From the NCBI GenBank assembly GCA_965247705.1, contig CBDFHV010000065.1, forward strand, positions 26,991 through 90,990: DNA of 64,000 nucleotides, written 5' to 3'. Position numbers and translations under genes: made by a program. This stretch comes from CBDFHV01 sp965247705. GTDB lineage: Bacteria; Pseudomonadota; Alphaproteobacteria; Rhodospirillales; CAMCUA01. Shown here piece after piece: positions 38,093 through 47,715 of the stretch (the stretch's first letter is position 1; the number at the start of each line of letters is the position of its first letter). The notes under the pieces are model-generated. The model saw nothing but the letters and a program-made list of their open reading frames with translations. It searched no databases and had not been told where the DNA came from.

Positions 38093-39163
38093 TTATTCCG
38101 ACAACCAGGCGTTGAACCGTTTTTCGTAGTCCTCGAGGTGATCAGCCCAGAATTCGGCCGAGACGACGAAGGAATTCTTCTGGTTGTCCGGGTGCGTAAC
38201 CATCTCCCGGCCAATGTCGTCGGCCGTTGCCGCAATGACCGATTTCAAAGGCGGGCCGTACCGGAACACCTTCGGCCACTCCATCTGAACATCGTCCCGG
38301 TTGGCGAACTGAAGGAATTTCATCGCCAGTTTCTTGTTCTTGGACCCCTTGGGAATGGCCCAAATATCGCCCGTTATTGCCGCACCGTCCCAGATGATCA
38401 CGAGGGGTTTGTTGTATTTCTTGGCCGCCTCAAGGACGCGCGCGTTGGGCATGAAGGTCATGGAAACCTCGCCATCGAGCAGCAATTGGCGGGCCTGTGC
38501 GAGTCCGCCCCACCAAATTACGTGAGGCTTGATCTGATCCAGTTTTTTTAGTGCACGGTCGAGACCCGCTTGAGTGCCCAGAACGTCGTAAACCTTCTTC
38601 GCATCGACACCGTCAGCGATGAGTGCCGCTTCCATGGTCTGCCACGCCTTCTTTCTGAGCCCGCGCTTTCCAGGAAACTTCTTGACGGCATAGAAATCCT
38701 GAAGGGTCTTTGGCTTCTCGCCCGGGAACCGCTCGGCGTTGTAAACCGGGGTAAAACCGGCGACGGTGGTTTGAATGCCGCATTCATAGACCGCCCCTGC
38801 GAAAAACCGGTCCGCGCCGCCGAGCTGCGACATGTCCAGGGGTTCGAACAACCCCTTTTCACACCCCGCGATGATTTCATGCCCGCCCATATCGACGACG
38901 TCCCATTGGACATTGCCGGCCTGAACCTGCGCCTCGAGCCCCGGCAAGGCCCCTGCGGAAAATTCGTCCTCGCGGATCTTGATGCCGGTTTCCTTCGTGA
39001 ACGGCTCGAAGTACACCTTGCGCTGGGCGGCCTGGAACGAGCCGCCCCACGAAACTATCGTAATCTCGTCTGCTTTGGCCGGCGCAGGGCCACCGGTAGC
39101 CAGGATCGTGAGCCCGATACCGGTAAAACCGGCAATGAGCCCCATTAAGAAACTTTTGCGCAT
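38093..39163 (-). CDS. extracellular solute-binding protein, PotD/opine type
   Basis: A 356-residue periplasmic binding protein with a signal peptide (MRKSFLMGLIAGFTGIGLTILATGGPAPAKA-DE). The mature start ITIVSWGGSFQAAQRKVYFEPFTKETGIKI and QWDVVDMGGHEIIAGCEKGLFEPLD are typical of family 1 (PotD/SBP_bac_8) proteins for polyamines, opines or thiamine. It is the first gene of the minus-strand transport operon running to 33338, so the operon promoter should lie within about 200 bp right of 39163. Confidence 0.9.
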   Translation of the reverse strand: MRKSFLMGLIAGFTGIGLTILATGGPAPAKADEITIVSWGGSFQAAQRKVYFEPFTKETGIKIREDEFSAGALPGLEAQVQAGNVQWDVVDMGGHEIIAGCEKGLFEPLDMSQLGGADRFFAGAVYECGIQTTVAGFTPVYNAERFPGEKPKTLQDFYAVKKFPGKRGLRKKAWQTMEAALIADGVDAKKVYDVLGTQAGLDRALKKLDQIKPHVIWWGGLAQARQLLLDGEVSMTFMPNARVLEAAKKYNKPLVIIWDGAAITGDIWAIPKGSKNKKLAMKFLQFANRDDVQMEWPKVFRYGPPLKSVIAATADDIGREMVTHPDNQKNSFVVSAEFWADHLEDYEKRFNAWLSE

Positions 39164-39629
39164 CTGAATGTCCTCCCGTGGGTTGATGGCCGGTCGATCC
39201 TAAACGCCCGGACCTCTTTCGGTTCCAGATCGAAAAGGGATTGACCAGTATCACTTTCGATTGATCGATTGCCCGGCGCACCGGGGAGGAAACCCTAGTG
39301 CCAGCAAAAAACTGTGTCAATTCGACGCGAACAGGAGATCGGCGTGCTTGGGGAAAATCGTGACTTCATCGCCAAGATAATGATGCTCGCCTCAATAGCG
39401 AATGCTCAGCGCCTGTCGAGAGAGTGGATGGAGAAGCACCGAAAACGGGCGACGTATGCGGGAGCATCAGCGCTGGGCCTAACTGGCTCCGAGGGTTGCG
39501 CTTGAATAAGACCGCTTTGGGTCATTTTTCCCCGTAGGCCGACGGTCCCGGCCGCGACCGGAGCTGGGAGGTATCCGGACGTGGACGGAGCGACAGTGTT
39601 AGCGGCGGTCCCTGCATATTCTGAGCCCC
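39164..39629. other. non-coding gap before IS1380 copy 1
   Basis: About 470 bp between the binding-protein gene and the IS. It should contain the promoter of the leftward transport operon. Short open frames on both strands show no family resemblance and no convincing start sites. I see no RNA gene or long repeat in it. Confidence 0.5.
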
Positions 39630-39633
39630 CTAG

Positions 39634-41239
39634 TCCGGATTTGTCACGAACGTTTCTAAAGTAACGGTTTTTGTTGTCTTGGTGGCGTTTTCGGATTGCG
39701 TTGAGGGCGCTTTGGCCGGTTGCGGGGCATCGCGGCGGCCTGGCCGCGTTTCGTGGACGGTTTTGGCGGTTTCGAGGCATGCTGAATGGTGCGCTGTCGC
39801 TGCGCGTGACGGGGCTTGTGTTGTCTTGGCGGCGGTCTATCCGGGCTTGAGCCGTGCGGCGGCGAGATGGAACAGGGCCTTGTCCGGGCAGGCGGTCGAT
39901 AGATGCAGGCGGACGCGCCGTGTGTTGCGGATGACGACGGCGCCGATGTTCAGCAGCTTGAGGCGGATGGTGCCGGCCTGGGCGCGGGCCATGTCGGTGC
40001 GCTGGAGGGCGAGGCGGCGGATCGCCTCGATCAGGCTGTAGGCGAGCGACGCGGCGATCAGGCGGAACTGGTTGGGCCACCAGTCGTGACACGAGGTGCG
40101 GTCGGCGAACAGGTCGAGCTGCTGTTCCTTGATGCGGTTTTCCATCTCGCCACGCTGGCAGTAGAGGCGGTCGTAAAGCGACCGGCCGTCGCCTTCGAGG
40201 TTGGTCACTACATAGCGCGGGTTGGCGCCCTTGGCGCCGTGCTCGAGGCGCGCGATCACGCGGCGGCGCCTGGTCCATGTCTTGGCGCCGTAGCGGAGTT
40301 CGGCGAACAGGCGCTGCTTCTCGCCGTTGTGCCGATACGCCGCCTCGGCCGCGGCCATCGCCGGCTCGGCATCCCGGTTGAGGCGCGCGTTCTTGGCCAG
40401 GCCGACGATGTAGCCGACATCATGGCGCTCGCACCACGACAGCATCTTGTGCCGGCAGAAGCCTGAATCGGCGCGCAGGATGATGCGCACATCCGGCCAG
40501 ACCTCTCGTAAACGCCCGACCAACAGGGCCAGGATCGCCCAGGCATGCTTGGCGCCATCGACGTTCGACGGCCTCAGGTAGCTGACCAAAAGGCGGTCGC
40601 CGCAAAAGACATAGAGCGGCAGGAAGCAGTAGTGATCGTAATAGCCATGGAAGAAGCGCCCCACCTGGTGCCCATGCACCGCATCGTCGGTGGCGTCGAA
40701 GTCCAGCACCAGCTCCTTCGGCGCCCGATCGAACGCGGCGATGAAGGCCTCGACCATGGACACATGCGCCGCCCACGCCCAGGCCCGGTCCGCCGCCCGA
40801 TCAAGCCGGCCGACGGTCGACGGGCTGGCAAGACGCCGGTCGCGCCCGACCGCCGTCTGCAGCGCCAGGTCGTCGCGCAAACCGGCATGGTCATTGACGT
40901 CTTCGTGGCCCAGCGCGATCGCGTACACCCGCTGGCGCAGCAACGCCACAAGCCGGTGCGCCACCTTGCCCGCCTGGCGCCCGTCGTCGAGCCGGCGCGC
41001 CAAGCCCGACAGCAAGCCGAGCCGGCGGTCCGCTAAAGCCAGAAGCGGCGCCCCGCCGTGCGACGAGATATCGCCGCCGGCAAAATCCGCCTCGACCCGA
41101 CGACCGCAACAGCGTGGAAATTCGATCTTCGAAAGGGTACAATCCGTCACCGCCGTTCCCCTGCGTTTGACACAGTCTAAGCACCTGAATCATAACGCAT
41201 ATTAGGGGGCGGCGGTGACCTTTCCGTGAATCTTTCGGG
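39634..41239 (-). mobile_element. IS1380-family insertion sequence, copy 1
   Basis: An element of about 1.6 kb with terminal repeats TCCGGATTTGTCACGAA (left) and CCCGAAAGATTCACGGA (right, reverse complement). It is flanked by CTAG at 39630-39633 and 41240-41243, a 4-bp target duplication. The right CTAG also supplies the TA of MITE copy 3. It carries one transposase gene. Confidence 0.85.
39837..41150 (-). CDS. IS1380-family transposase, copy 1
   Basis: A 437-residue DDE transposase of the IS1380 family. It has the N-terminal VEADFAGGDISSHGGAPLLALADRRLGL, the first catalytic Asp in VLDFDATDDAVHGHQ, the second in IILRADSGFCRHKMLSW, and the Y-x-x-R...E-N-x-I-K signature in YCQRGEMENRIKEQQLDLFADRTSC, with the catalytic Glu. 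The start codon is GTG at 41148-41150. The reading frame is complete, so the copy may be active. It shares the family fold with the copy at 43519 but differs extensively in sequence. Confidence 0.95.
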   Translation of the reverse strand: MTDCTLSKIEFPRCCGRRVEADFAGGDISSHGGAPLLALADRRLGLLSGLARRLDDGRQAGKVAHRLVALLRQRVYAIALGHEDVNDHAGLRDDLALQTAVGRDRRLASPSTVGRLDRAADRAWAWAAHVSMVEAFIAAFDRAPKELVLDFDATDDAVHGHQVGRFFHGYYDHYCFLPLYVFCGDRLLVSYLRPSNVDGAKHAWAILALLVGRLREVWPDVRIILRADSGFCRHKMLSWCERHDVGYIVGLAKNARLNRDAEPAMAAAEAAYRHNGEKQRLFAELRYGAKTWTRRRRVIARLEHGAKGANPRYVVTNLEGDGRSLYDRLYCQRGEMENRIKEQQLDLFADRTSCHDWWPNQFRLIAASLAYSLIEAIRRLALQRTDMARAQAGTIRLKLLNIGAVVIRNTRRVRLHLSTACPDKALFHLAAARLKPG

Positions 41240-41240
41240 C

Positions 41241-41337
41241 TAGTGTTGCGATTCTAACATTTGGTTCCTGAGCCCGGGGGTGAAGGTCGCAGTTTGCGTA
41301 GATTTAATGGGAACGAAATGTCTCGATCGGAACACTA
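41241..41337. repeat. 97-bp MITE, copy 3
   Basis: The same 97-bp element in the opposite orientation to copies 1 and 2, TA 41241-41242 to TA 41336-41337. Its left TA lies inside the CTAG duplication of the IS1380, so the two insertions are nested at one site. Confidence 0.85.
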
Positions 41338-41639
41338 GGTCCTGGAGCGCGGCCAAGAACGCGGCCGATGACATCGTGTACGCCGGCAAGGATCGAACGC
41401 TCTATGTCACTACCGCACGGCCGAACTCGACGTGACCGCGCATTGCCGCGAAACCCTGATCAGCAGCCGAGATTTTCTCGGAACCAATGGTCCGACAGTG
41501 GGAGCAGGATCAAATCGTTCACCGTGGCTGGATTGCAAGAAGGCCAACCCCGTCCGCGGCCATCACCATTCCGTCACCGCCGCGCAGGCGCTAGGCCACG
41601 GAGCGCCCGAGATGTACCCCCGCCTTCGTGGGGGCGGCC
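41338..41639. other. gap with no convincing gene
   Basis: About 300 bp between MITE copy 3 and the end of the gamma-glutamyltransferase gene. A short frame from 41340 (SWSAAKNAADDIVYAGKDRTLYVTTARP, stop about 41434) could be the C-terminal tail of a gene cut by the IS1380/MITE insertion. I cannot identify it. Confidence 0.35.
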
Positions 41640-43232
41640 CTATGGTGCCGCAGCGTAGCCGTCCCGGCGCGGATCGGCGGCACCGGTCAAGGCCCCGCTC
41701 TCGGCGTCGCGGCGAACGGCATGCATGCCGCCAACCTTGTCGGAGAAGGTGTCGACCGGTTGGGCATCGTGGCCCCGTTGGCGAAGTTCCTCCATCACGG
41801 CTGGCTCAATGCGGGATTCCACCTCCACCTTGGCTCCGTTCCACAGGCGGGCACGGGGTGACTCGATGGCCTCCTGCAGGGCTAGCTCGAAGTCCAGGTG
41901 ATGGACCAGAGCCTGGACCTGAGTTTGGAGGATACCGTAACTGCCCGGCGCGCCGAGGGCCAGCACCGGCTCCTCCCTGTCCAGCGAGATCGTCGGCGCG
42001 AGGCACATGCCCCACTGCTGGCCGGCCCTGAGGAGATTCGGCGAATCCGGATTGAGGTCGCCCCAATTGAGAAAGTTGTTCATGCACACCCCGGTCCCTG
42101 GGATGACCACGCCGGAGCCGTAGACGGACCCCAGACTCTGAGTCATGCAAACCATGTTGCCCTCGGCGTCGGCCGCCGAAAACGAGGTCGTGTTCTCCCG
42201 CTTCTTCGCCCGCACCGAATCCGGGGCATCGTCGAACTTCTCGGTCGGGCCGGAGATGGGCTTGCCGTCGCCGGCCCGCTGCCGGAGGGCGGCGACGGCG
42301 TCATCGGCCAGCAGGGTTTCGATCGACTCGATCGGCCGGTTGTTGTGGGCGATGCGCTGGCCCGCCGCCAGGCGGATGGCTCGGAACACCGTGTCCAGGT
42401 GGTCGGCCCCGTTGTGGTCCATGGCCGCCAGATCGAACGCCTCCAGGATGCGCAAGGTCTGCAGCACCTGGAACGACTCCGCCGGCGGCGGCAGGGTGTG
42501 GATGCGAAGGCCCCGGTAGTCGACGGCCAGCGGATCGCGCCAGATCGGGTCCACGGCCTCCAGGTCGGCCATGTCGATGAACCCGCCGGTCTCTTGCAAG
42601 TGCGCCGCCATCTTGCGGCCCAGGTCGCCACCGTGAAGGTAGGCAGGGCCATCGGTGGCGATGGCCTCGAAGGTGTCGGCCAGTTCCGGCTGGCAGAGGA
42701 TGCCGTCCGCCGGCGCGCCGCCGCGGCCGTCCGTGTAAACGCGCACCCACTCGGGGTTCTCCATGCATAGTTTGCCCGACTGGTTAAGGCTGGAACCGAA
42801 CAGGCCCGTGAGGGGAAAGCCGACTCGGGCCAGTTCGATAGTCGGTGCGAAGACCTCCGCCCGGGATTTTGTGCCGTAGGCCTCGAGCAGCTTGCACCAG
42901 CCGGCGAGGCTGCCCGGCACGCCGCTGGCCTTGGGGCCGTGAGCGAGGGTGTCCCTGGTGCATTTGCCGGCATCAAAGGCGGTGGGGACCGGCGTGATGA
43001 AATCCAGGGTTCGCACCCGCTTCTCCCGGGCCGAAAAGAAAGTCGTCATGCCGAGCCCGGCGAGGCCGGACATGAAGGGTTCCACCACGTTCAACGCACC
43101 GGCGGTGGCGACGATGGCATCGAACGCGTTGCCACCCTCGCGGATCATGCGGGCACCGGCAAAGGCGGCCAGGGGGTGGCCCGCGGCCACCATGCCCTGG
43201 CGCGACGAGACGATCGGTCGGTTTCCAGCCAT
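41640..43232 (-). CDS. ggt: gamma-glutamyltransferase family protein
   Basis: A 530-residue Ntn-hydrolase of the gamma-glutamyltranspeptidase family. The N-terminal part (SSRQGMVAAGHPLAAFAGARMIREGGNAFDAIVATAGALNVVEP) is typical, and the autocleavage Thr lies in TTSFSAADAEGNMVCMTQSLGSVYGSGVVIPGTG. The substrate region AGQQWGMCLAPTI and the C-terminal GAPGSYGILQTQVQALVHHLDFELALQEAIESPR complete the small subunit. There is no signal peptide, so it is probably cytoplasmic, as in the YwrD-like group. The glutamate-binding detail may differ, so the substrate could be another N-acyl amide. ATG 43230-43232. Confidence 0.9.
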   Translation of the reverse strand: MAGNRPIVSSRQGMVAAGHPLAAFAGARMIREGGNAFDAIVATAGALNVVEPFMSGLAGLGMTTFFSAREKRVRTLDFITPVPTAFDAGKCTRDTLAHGPKASGVPGSLAGWCKLLEAYGTKSRAEVFAPTIELARVGFPLTGLFGSSLNQSGKLCMENPEWVRVYTDGRGGAPADGILCQPELADTFEAIATDGPAYLHGGDLGRKMAAHLQETGGFIDMADLEAVDPIWRDPLAVDYRGLRIHTLPPPAESFQVLQTLRILEAFDLAAMDHNGADHLDTVFRAIRLAAGQRIAHNNRPIESIETLLADDAVAALRQRAGDGKPISGPTEKFDDAPDSVRAKKRENTTSFSAADAEGNMVCMTQSLGSVYGSGVVIPGTGVCMNNFLNWGDLNPDSPNLLRAGQQWGMCLAPTISLDREEPVLALGAPGSYGILQTQVQALVHHLDFELALQEAIESPRARLWNGAKVEVESRIEPAVMEELRQRGHDAQPVDTFSDKVGGMHAVRRDAESGALTGAADPRRDGYAAAP

Positions 43233-43398
43233 CGAAGTGCCCCCCCTTCTCTGGATTCCCTGAAGGCATCGCGCGCGGGATCGATTGCGCGGCCTCGGCA
43301 ACAAGCTATCCTTCGGTCGATCCCTCTGACCACCCCCTTGAAGGGACCGTCGCTCGTGGACACCACCCCGTATTCCAACAAACCCGACCCCTATCTAG

Positions 43399-44997
43399 CC
43401 CGAATTATTCACGGCGCTGATTGAAAATGCTGGTGAGCGTAGATTAACCTGTTGAAATGCCGTATGATTTTGGTGTCAAGACAAGATCACATGGCAACAG
43501 AACAACCCACGGCTCACCATGAACGAGATTACCCCCTATCTCCCTGGTTTGTCGCCCGTTGGAGGCAAGCCGCTTTGCGCCCGCTTCGACGGCGGACGGC
43601 TGTCGTCGGACGGCGGGGTGTTGTTGTTGGGCGAGATCGACAGGCGGCTCGGCATCGCCGACGTGCTCGCTTCCTGCGTCACCGACGTGCGCGACCCGGC
43701 GAGCACGACCCACGCTTACGTAGACATGATCCGGGCGCGCCTGTTCGCTATTGCCTGCGGGTATGAGGATTGCGACGACCTCGACGTTCTGCGTTTCGAT
43801 CCGGCGTTCAAGCTGGCCTGTGGCCGTTTGTCCGAGAGCGGCGACGACCTGATGAGCCAACCGACCCTGTCGCGCCTCGAGAACGCGCCGTCATGGCGCG
43901 CGCTCGGGCGCATGGGGCTGTCGATGATCGATCTGTTTTGCGCCAGCTTCAAGCGCGTTCCGGCGCGCATCGTTCTCGATATCGACGACACCGACGATGC
44001 CGTTCACGGCGGCCAGCAGCTGGCGCTGTTCAACGCCCATTACGACGACTATTGCTTCCAACCCATCCATATCTTCGAGGCGGCCACCGGCAAGCCGGTG
44101 ATGTCACTGCTGCGTCCCGGCAAGCGGCCCTCCGGCGACGAGGCGGCGCGGATCCTGAGACACGTCATCGGCCGCATCCGCCGCAACTGGCCACGGGTCG
44201 AGATCACCGTGCGGGGCGATGGCCACTACGCCACGCCGGAGGCCATGGAATTCCTCGAACGTCAGGGCTGCGGCTACATCTTCGGGCTTTCCGGCAACGC
44301 CCGGCTGAACAGGATCGGCCAGCCGTGGTGCGAGGACGCCGCCGTGCGCCGGGCGGGGCAGGGAAAGGATAAGGTGCGCCGCTTCTTCCACACCGGCTAC
44401 CAGGCCAAAAGCTGGTCACGGCAACGCTCGGTCATCGCCCGCGTGGAAGCTACCGCCAAGGGCTGTGACGTCCGCTTCGTCGTCACCAACCTGAGCGGCC
44501 GCGCCAAGGCGCTCTACGAGAAGGTCTACTGCGCCCGCGGGCGGATGGAAAACATGATCAAGGACCACAAGCTCTACACCAAGTCCGACCGCACGTCGTG
44601 CCACCGTTGGGAGGCCAACCAGTTCCGCCTCTTCCTGCATACCGGCGCCTACTGGCTGCTGCATCAGCTTCGCCAAGCGGCGCCTCGGAAATCGCTGTGG
44701 CGAACGGCCACCTTCGAAACCCTGTGCCGGGCGTTTCTCAAAATCGCCGTCCGCGTCGAGGAGCTCAAGTCGCGCCTCAGGATCGCCCTGCCTTCGGCCT
44801 ATCCCTATCAGCCGGCCATGATCGCCATCGCCGGGCGCATCACCGCCCAAGGGCCCTGAACCAAGCGGCAGGTGCCGCCGGACGAGCCCCGAACAACAAC
44901 CTCCAGCCTCTCCGACAATCCGTCTCAAAAATCGCCGTCAACCCGGTCGCTACCGCTCGTCCCGCTGAAATCCGATGGCCGTCATGAATAATTGGGG
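43399..44997 (+). mobile_element. IS1380-family insertion sequence, copy 2
   Basis: A 1599-bp element with inverted ends CCCGAATTATTCACGGC (left) and CCCCAATTATTCATGAC (right, reverse complement). It is flanked by CTAG at 43395-43398 and 44998-45001. Both IS1380 copies in this window duplicate CTAG. An unknown frame starting GTG GAC ACC ACC (MDTTPYSNKPDPY, from about 43356) runs into the left end and may be a gene it interrupted. Confidence 0.88.
43519..44859 (+). CDS. IS1380-family transposase, copy 2
   Basis: A 446-residue IS1380-type DDE transposase: PLCARFDGGRLSSDGGVLLLGEIDRRLG at the N-terminus, first Asp in VLDIDDTDDAVHGGQ, second in ITVRGDGHYATPEAME, and Glu/Lys signature YCARGRMENMIKDHKLYTKSDRTSC. 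All motifs are intact. ATG 43519. It belongs to a different subgroup from copy 1 but has related element ends. Confidence 0.95.
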   Translation: MNEITPYLPGLSPVGGKPLCARFDGGRLSSDGGVLLLGEIDRRLGIADVLASCVTDVRDPASTTHAYVDMIRARLFAIACGYEDCDDLDVLRFDPAFKLACGRLSESGDDLMSQPTLSRLENAPSWRALGRMGLSMIDLFCASFKRVPARIVLDIDDTDDAVHGGQQLALFNAHYDDYCFQPIHIFEAATGKPVMSLLRPGKRPSGDEAARILRHVIGRIRRNWPRVEITVRGDGHYATPEAMEFLERQGCGYIFGLSGNARLNRIGQPWCEDAAVRRAGQGKDKVRRFFHTGYQAKSWSRQRSVIARVEATAKGCDVRFVVTNLSGRAKALYEKVYCARGRMENMIKDHKLYTKSDRTSCHRWEANQFRLFLHTGAYWLLHQLRQAAPRKSLWRTATFETLCRAFLKIAVRVEELKSRLRIALPSAYPYQPAMIAIAGRITAQGP

Positions 44998-45160
44998 CTA
45001 GGAAACGCTGTATTAGAAGCCAACCATCTCCAGCATGTGACAGTCCGTGAGAGGCTCCAAGACGTTCTCCGCCACGAAGTCGACCTCGCGAGGCTCGGCC
45101 CGCGTCTACAAGGACAGAGAATGATTGGAGATGTCTCGGCAGATCGGGGCGAGCTTGCTT

Positions 45161-46597
45161 TCAGACCGCTCGAACGATGTCCGGTAACCGATCGAACCAG
45201 GGTGCGAGTGCTTCCAGCTGGGCGGCGAGGCGAAACAGCGTGGTCTCGTCGCCGAAGCGGCCGACGATCTGGACGCCGATCGGCACGCCATCTTTCCCAT
45301 GCCCGATTGGCAGCATCATCGCCGGTTGTCCTGTGAGGTTGAGCAACCCCGTGAACGGCGAGAAGATGAAGACGCGGCGCCAGTACTCATCGACGTCGTC
45401 CATCATCATGTCGAGCCAACCGAGGGGGATCGGCAGACTCGCAAGACCGGGGGTGATGAGCACATCGTAGTCGGCGTGAAACGCGGCCATCCTCCGCCCC
45501 AACCGGTGCGCAATCTGGGTGGCGCGAACGTAGTCGGCGCCACTCACACGTCGGCCCTTCTCGAAGCAGCCCCAGGTGACCTTCTCCACCTCCTCCTCGC
45601 GAGCCTCTCGGCCGGTGATTGGGTGCCTCGACAGGTTGACAACCGTGTTGGCAGCCATCAGCGTGAGGAAGGTCGATACAACGTCGGCGCCGTCGATTTG
45701 CGGATCGGCGGGCTCGACGTGGTGGCCGAGGTCGCTGCAAAGCTTGGCGGTCTCCTCCAGCACGCGCAGCGGTTCGGGGTCCACGGTGCCGCCGTTCGGA
45801 GCCTTCGAAGTGAACGCGATTCGGAAACGCTCTGGGCCGGCCGCGGTCGCTTCGAGGTAGCTCCGGGCCGGAGGTGGGGCGACATAGGGGTCGCCCGGCC
45901 CTGGCCCCGCCGTGACATCGAGCAGGGCGGCGCTGTCGCGCACCGTGAGGGTCACCGCGTGGTCGACGGCGAGGCCGGCAAGACCTTCGCCGAGGTACGG
46001 CGCCATCGTGTTGCGGCCACGCGTCGGCTTCAGCCCCACGAGCCCGCAGCAGGCCGCCGGTGCTCGGATCGATCCGAAGCCGTCGCTAGCGTGGGCCATC
46101 GGCAGCATTCGGCTGCCGACCGCCGCGGCAGCGCCACCGCTTGAGCCTCCGGCGATCCGATCGCGATCCCACGGGTTACGTGTCGGCCCATAAAATTGGG
46201 ACTCGCATGTCAGGCTCAGACCCAGCTCGCACGTGCTCGTCTTGCCGAAGATAACGAGCCCCGAGCGCTTCAGTCGGTTTACGTGCTCGCTGTCTTCCGA
46301 CGGGACGGCGTCGGCGAAGAAGCGGCTGGCACGGGTCGTGGGCGTGCCAGCGACGGCGACGCTGAGGTCCTTGACGAGATAGGGCACGCCCGTGAACGGT
46401 CCCTCGGGCAACCCGGCGGCGATGGCATCGCGGGCGCGATCGTAGAGCTCCATAACCACCGCGTTGACGGTGGGGTTACGCGCCTCCACCCGCTCGATCG
46501 CAGCCTCCAGGAGTTCCGCCGGGCTGATCTCCCCGCCGCGAACCAGACCGGCGAGCCCGAGGCCATCGAAGCGCTCGTACTCCTCAAAGCCAGCCAT
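45161..46597 (-). CDS. amidase signature family hydrolase
   Basis: A 478-residue amidase (GatA/AmiE-like). It shows the catalytic Lys in GVPYLVKDLSVAVAGTPTT, the Ser-cis-Ser pair in GGSSGGAAAAVGSRM, and the nucleophile region ASDGFGSIRAPAACCGLVGLKPTRGR, so the Ser-Ser-Lys triad is complete. It hydrolyses C-N amide bonds; the substrate is open. It is the last gene of the minus-strand run from 53814 (hydantoinase A, B-ATPase fusion, two permeases, binding protein), so it may finish the breakdown of an imported amide or carbamoyl compound. ATG 46595-46597. Confidence 0.92.
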   Translation of the reverse strand: MAGFEEYERFDGLGLAGLVRGGEISPAELLEAAIERVEARNPTVNAVVMELYDRARDAIAAGLPEGPFTGVPYLVKDLSVAVAGTPTTRASRFFADAVPSEDSEHVNRLKRSGLVIFGKTSTCELGLSLTCESQFYGPTRNPWDRDRIAGGSSGGAAAAVGSRMLPMAHASDGFGSIRAPAACCGLVGLKPTRGRNTMAPYLGEGLAGLAVDHAVTLTVRDSAALLDVTAGPGPGDPYVAPPPARSYLEATAAGPERFRIAFTSKAPNGGTVDPEPLRVLEETAKLCSDLGHHVEPADPQIDGADVVSTFLTLMAANTVVNLSRHPITGREAREEEVEKVTWGCFEKGRRVSGADYVRATQIAHRLGRRMAAFHADYDVLITPGLASLPIPLGWLDMMMDDVDEYWRRVFIFSPFTGLLNLTGQPAMMLPIGHGKDGVPIGVQIVGRFGDETTLFRLAAQLEALAPWFDRLPDIVRAV

Positions 46598-46752
46598 AGT
46601 GTCGACCCCCCGGCGACGATTAAGCGGAGGTCCGCCTCGATAATCGACTGCGAATTGACGAGCGCAACCAGCCGATCGGGGCACCGCGGGCCCCCCGGTC
46701 CCGAGGCTCCTCTTCGGAGTCGGTCCGGCTCACCCGACCCCGCGTCAGTTCC

Positions 46753-47625
46753 TCAGGTCTTCCCGATCAACTCATCTGCGTAGGCCCTGAAACGGTCCTT
46801 CATCCAGCCCGTGCTGATCATGCGGTCGCAGAACATGTCGAGGAAGAACTTCCATTCCGGATCGCCGTACCGTAACGCCCACGTATTGGGCAGGAGATCC
46901 CAGGGATGCTCCCTATCGATGACGTGAGCCCAGTCGGCCGCCCCGACAAAGACATCGGAATCGAAATCGCCGGTTATGAAGGCGGTTGCCCTCTCGGTGC
47001 GGACAGGCTCGACGATGAGCTCGAGCTGTCCCTGGACAGCCATGATCTTGGCCTTCGGGAATCGGATTTTGACCTGATTCGCCGACGCGTCGCCGAGGGT
47101 GACGACGAAGGTCACGTCCTCGTTGTTCAAGTCATCAATTGTCTGGAATCGGTCCCGGTTTTTCTTGTGTACGACCGAGACGGTTCCCTTGTGATGGATG
47201 GGTCCGGCGTAAGCGATGACCAAGGCCCGCGGGACGGTGTAGGTAAGAGAGGATACGAACAGATCGAAGTCGCCCTTGCGAAGGCCGATCGTCGCGTTCG
47301 CCCACAATACCTCCTTGTACTCGATTTCAACCTCGGTTTGCTTCCCGAGAAACTCCGTGGCGTCGTGGAATATTCCACGCAGCTTATTGGTCTTTGGATC
47401 GAGATAGAAGTTCGGCTTCGTCTGCGCGTAGCCGACCGTGAGCTTCCCGGTCTTTTTCATCTTCGCGAGCACCGAGTCCTCGCTGATGCCGGACTTGAGA
47501 AGCTGCGCGTAGGCGTCCCGGGTCGACAGGCCGGTGGTAACGGCGCCGACGGCTATTGCAGCGCCACCGACACCGACTGCCGTCTGGAACAAGCCGCGTC
47601 GAGAGATGTCTGAACTGTCGCTCAT
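46753..47625 (-). CDS. periplasmic amino-acid/polar-solute-binding protein
   Basis: A 290-residue SBP_bac_3-type protein. The N-terminus SRRGLFQTAVGVGGAAIAVGAVTTG has a twin-arginine motif (R-R-G-L-F) and a hydrophobic stretch, suggesting Tat export. The mature part has GKLTVGYAQTKPNFYLDPKTNKLRGIFHDATEFL and YADELIGKT at the end. It should deliver a polar amino-acid-like solute to the two permeases next to it. The gap to the permease at 47716 is 90 bp. Confidence 0.88.
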   Translation of the reverse strand: MSDSSDISRRGLFQTAVGVGGAAIAVGAVTTGLSTRDAYAQLLKSGISEDSVLAKMKKTGKLTVGYAQTKPNFYLDPKTNKLRGIFHDATEFLGKQTEVEIEYKEVLWANATIGLRKGDFDLFVSSLTYTVPRALVIAYAGPIHHKGTVSVVHKKNRDRFQTIDDLNNEDVTFVVTLGDASANQVKIRFPKAKIMAVQGQLELIVEPVRTERATAFITGDFDSDVFVGAADWAHVIDREHPWDLLPNTWALRYGDPEWKFFLDMFCDRMISTGWMKDRFRAYADELIGKT

Positions 47626-47715
47626 GGTGTTTTCCTCCTCTGTGTCTCGCGATGTGCAATGGATCGCTCTGGTAACCGCGACGCGAAGGCCGCGAGCGTT
47701 GCTGCGCGAGCATCT

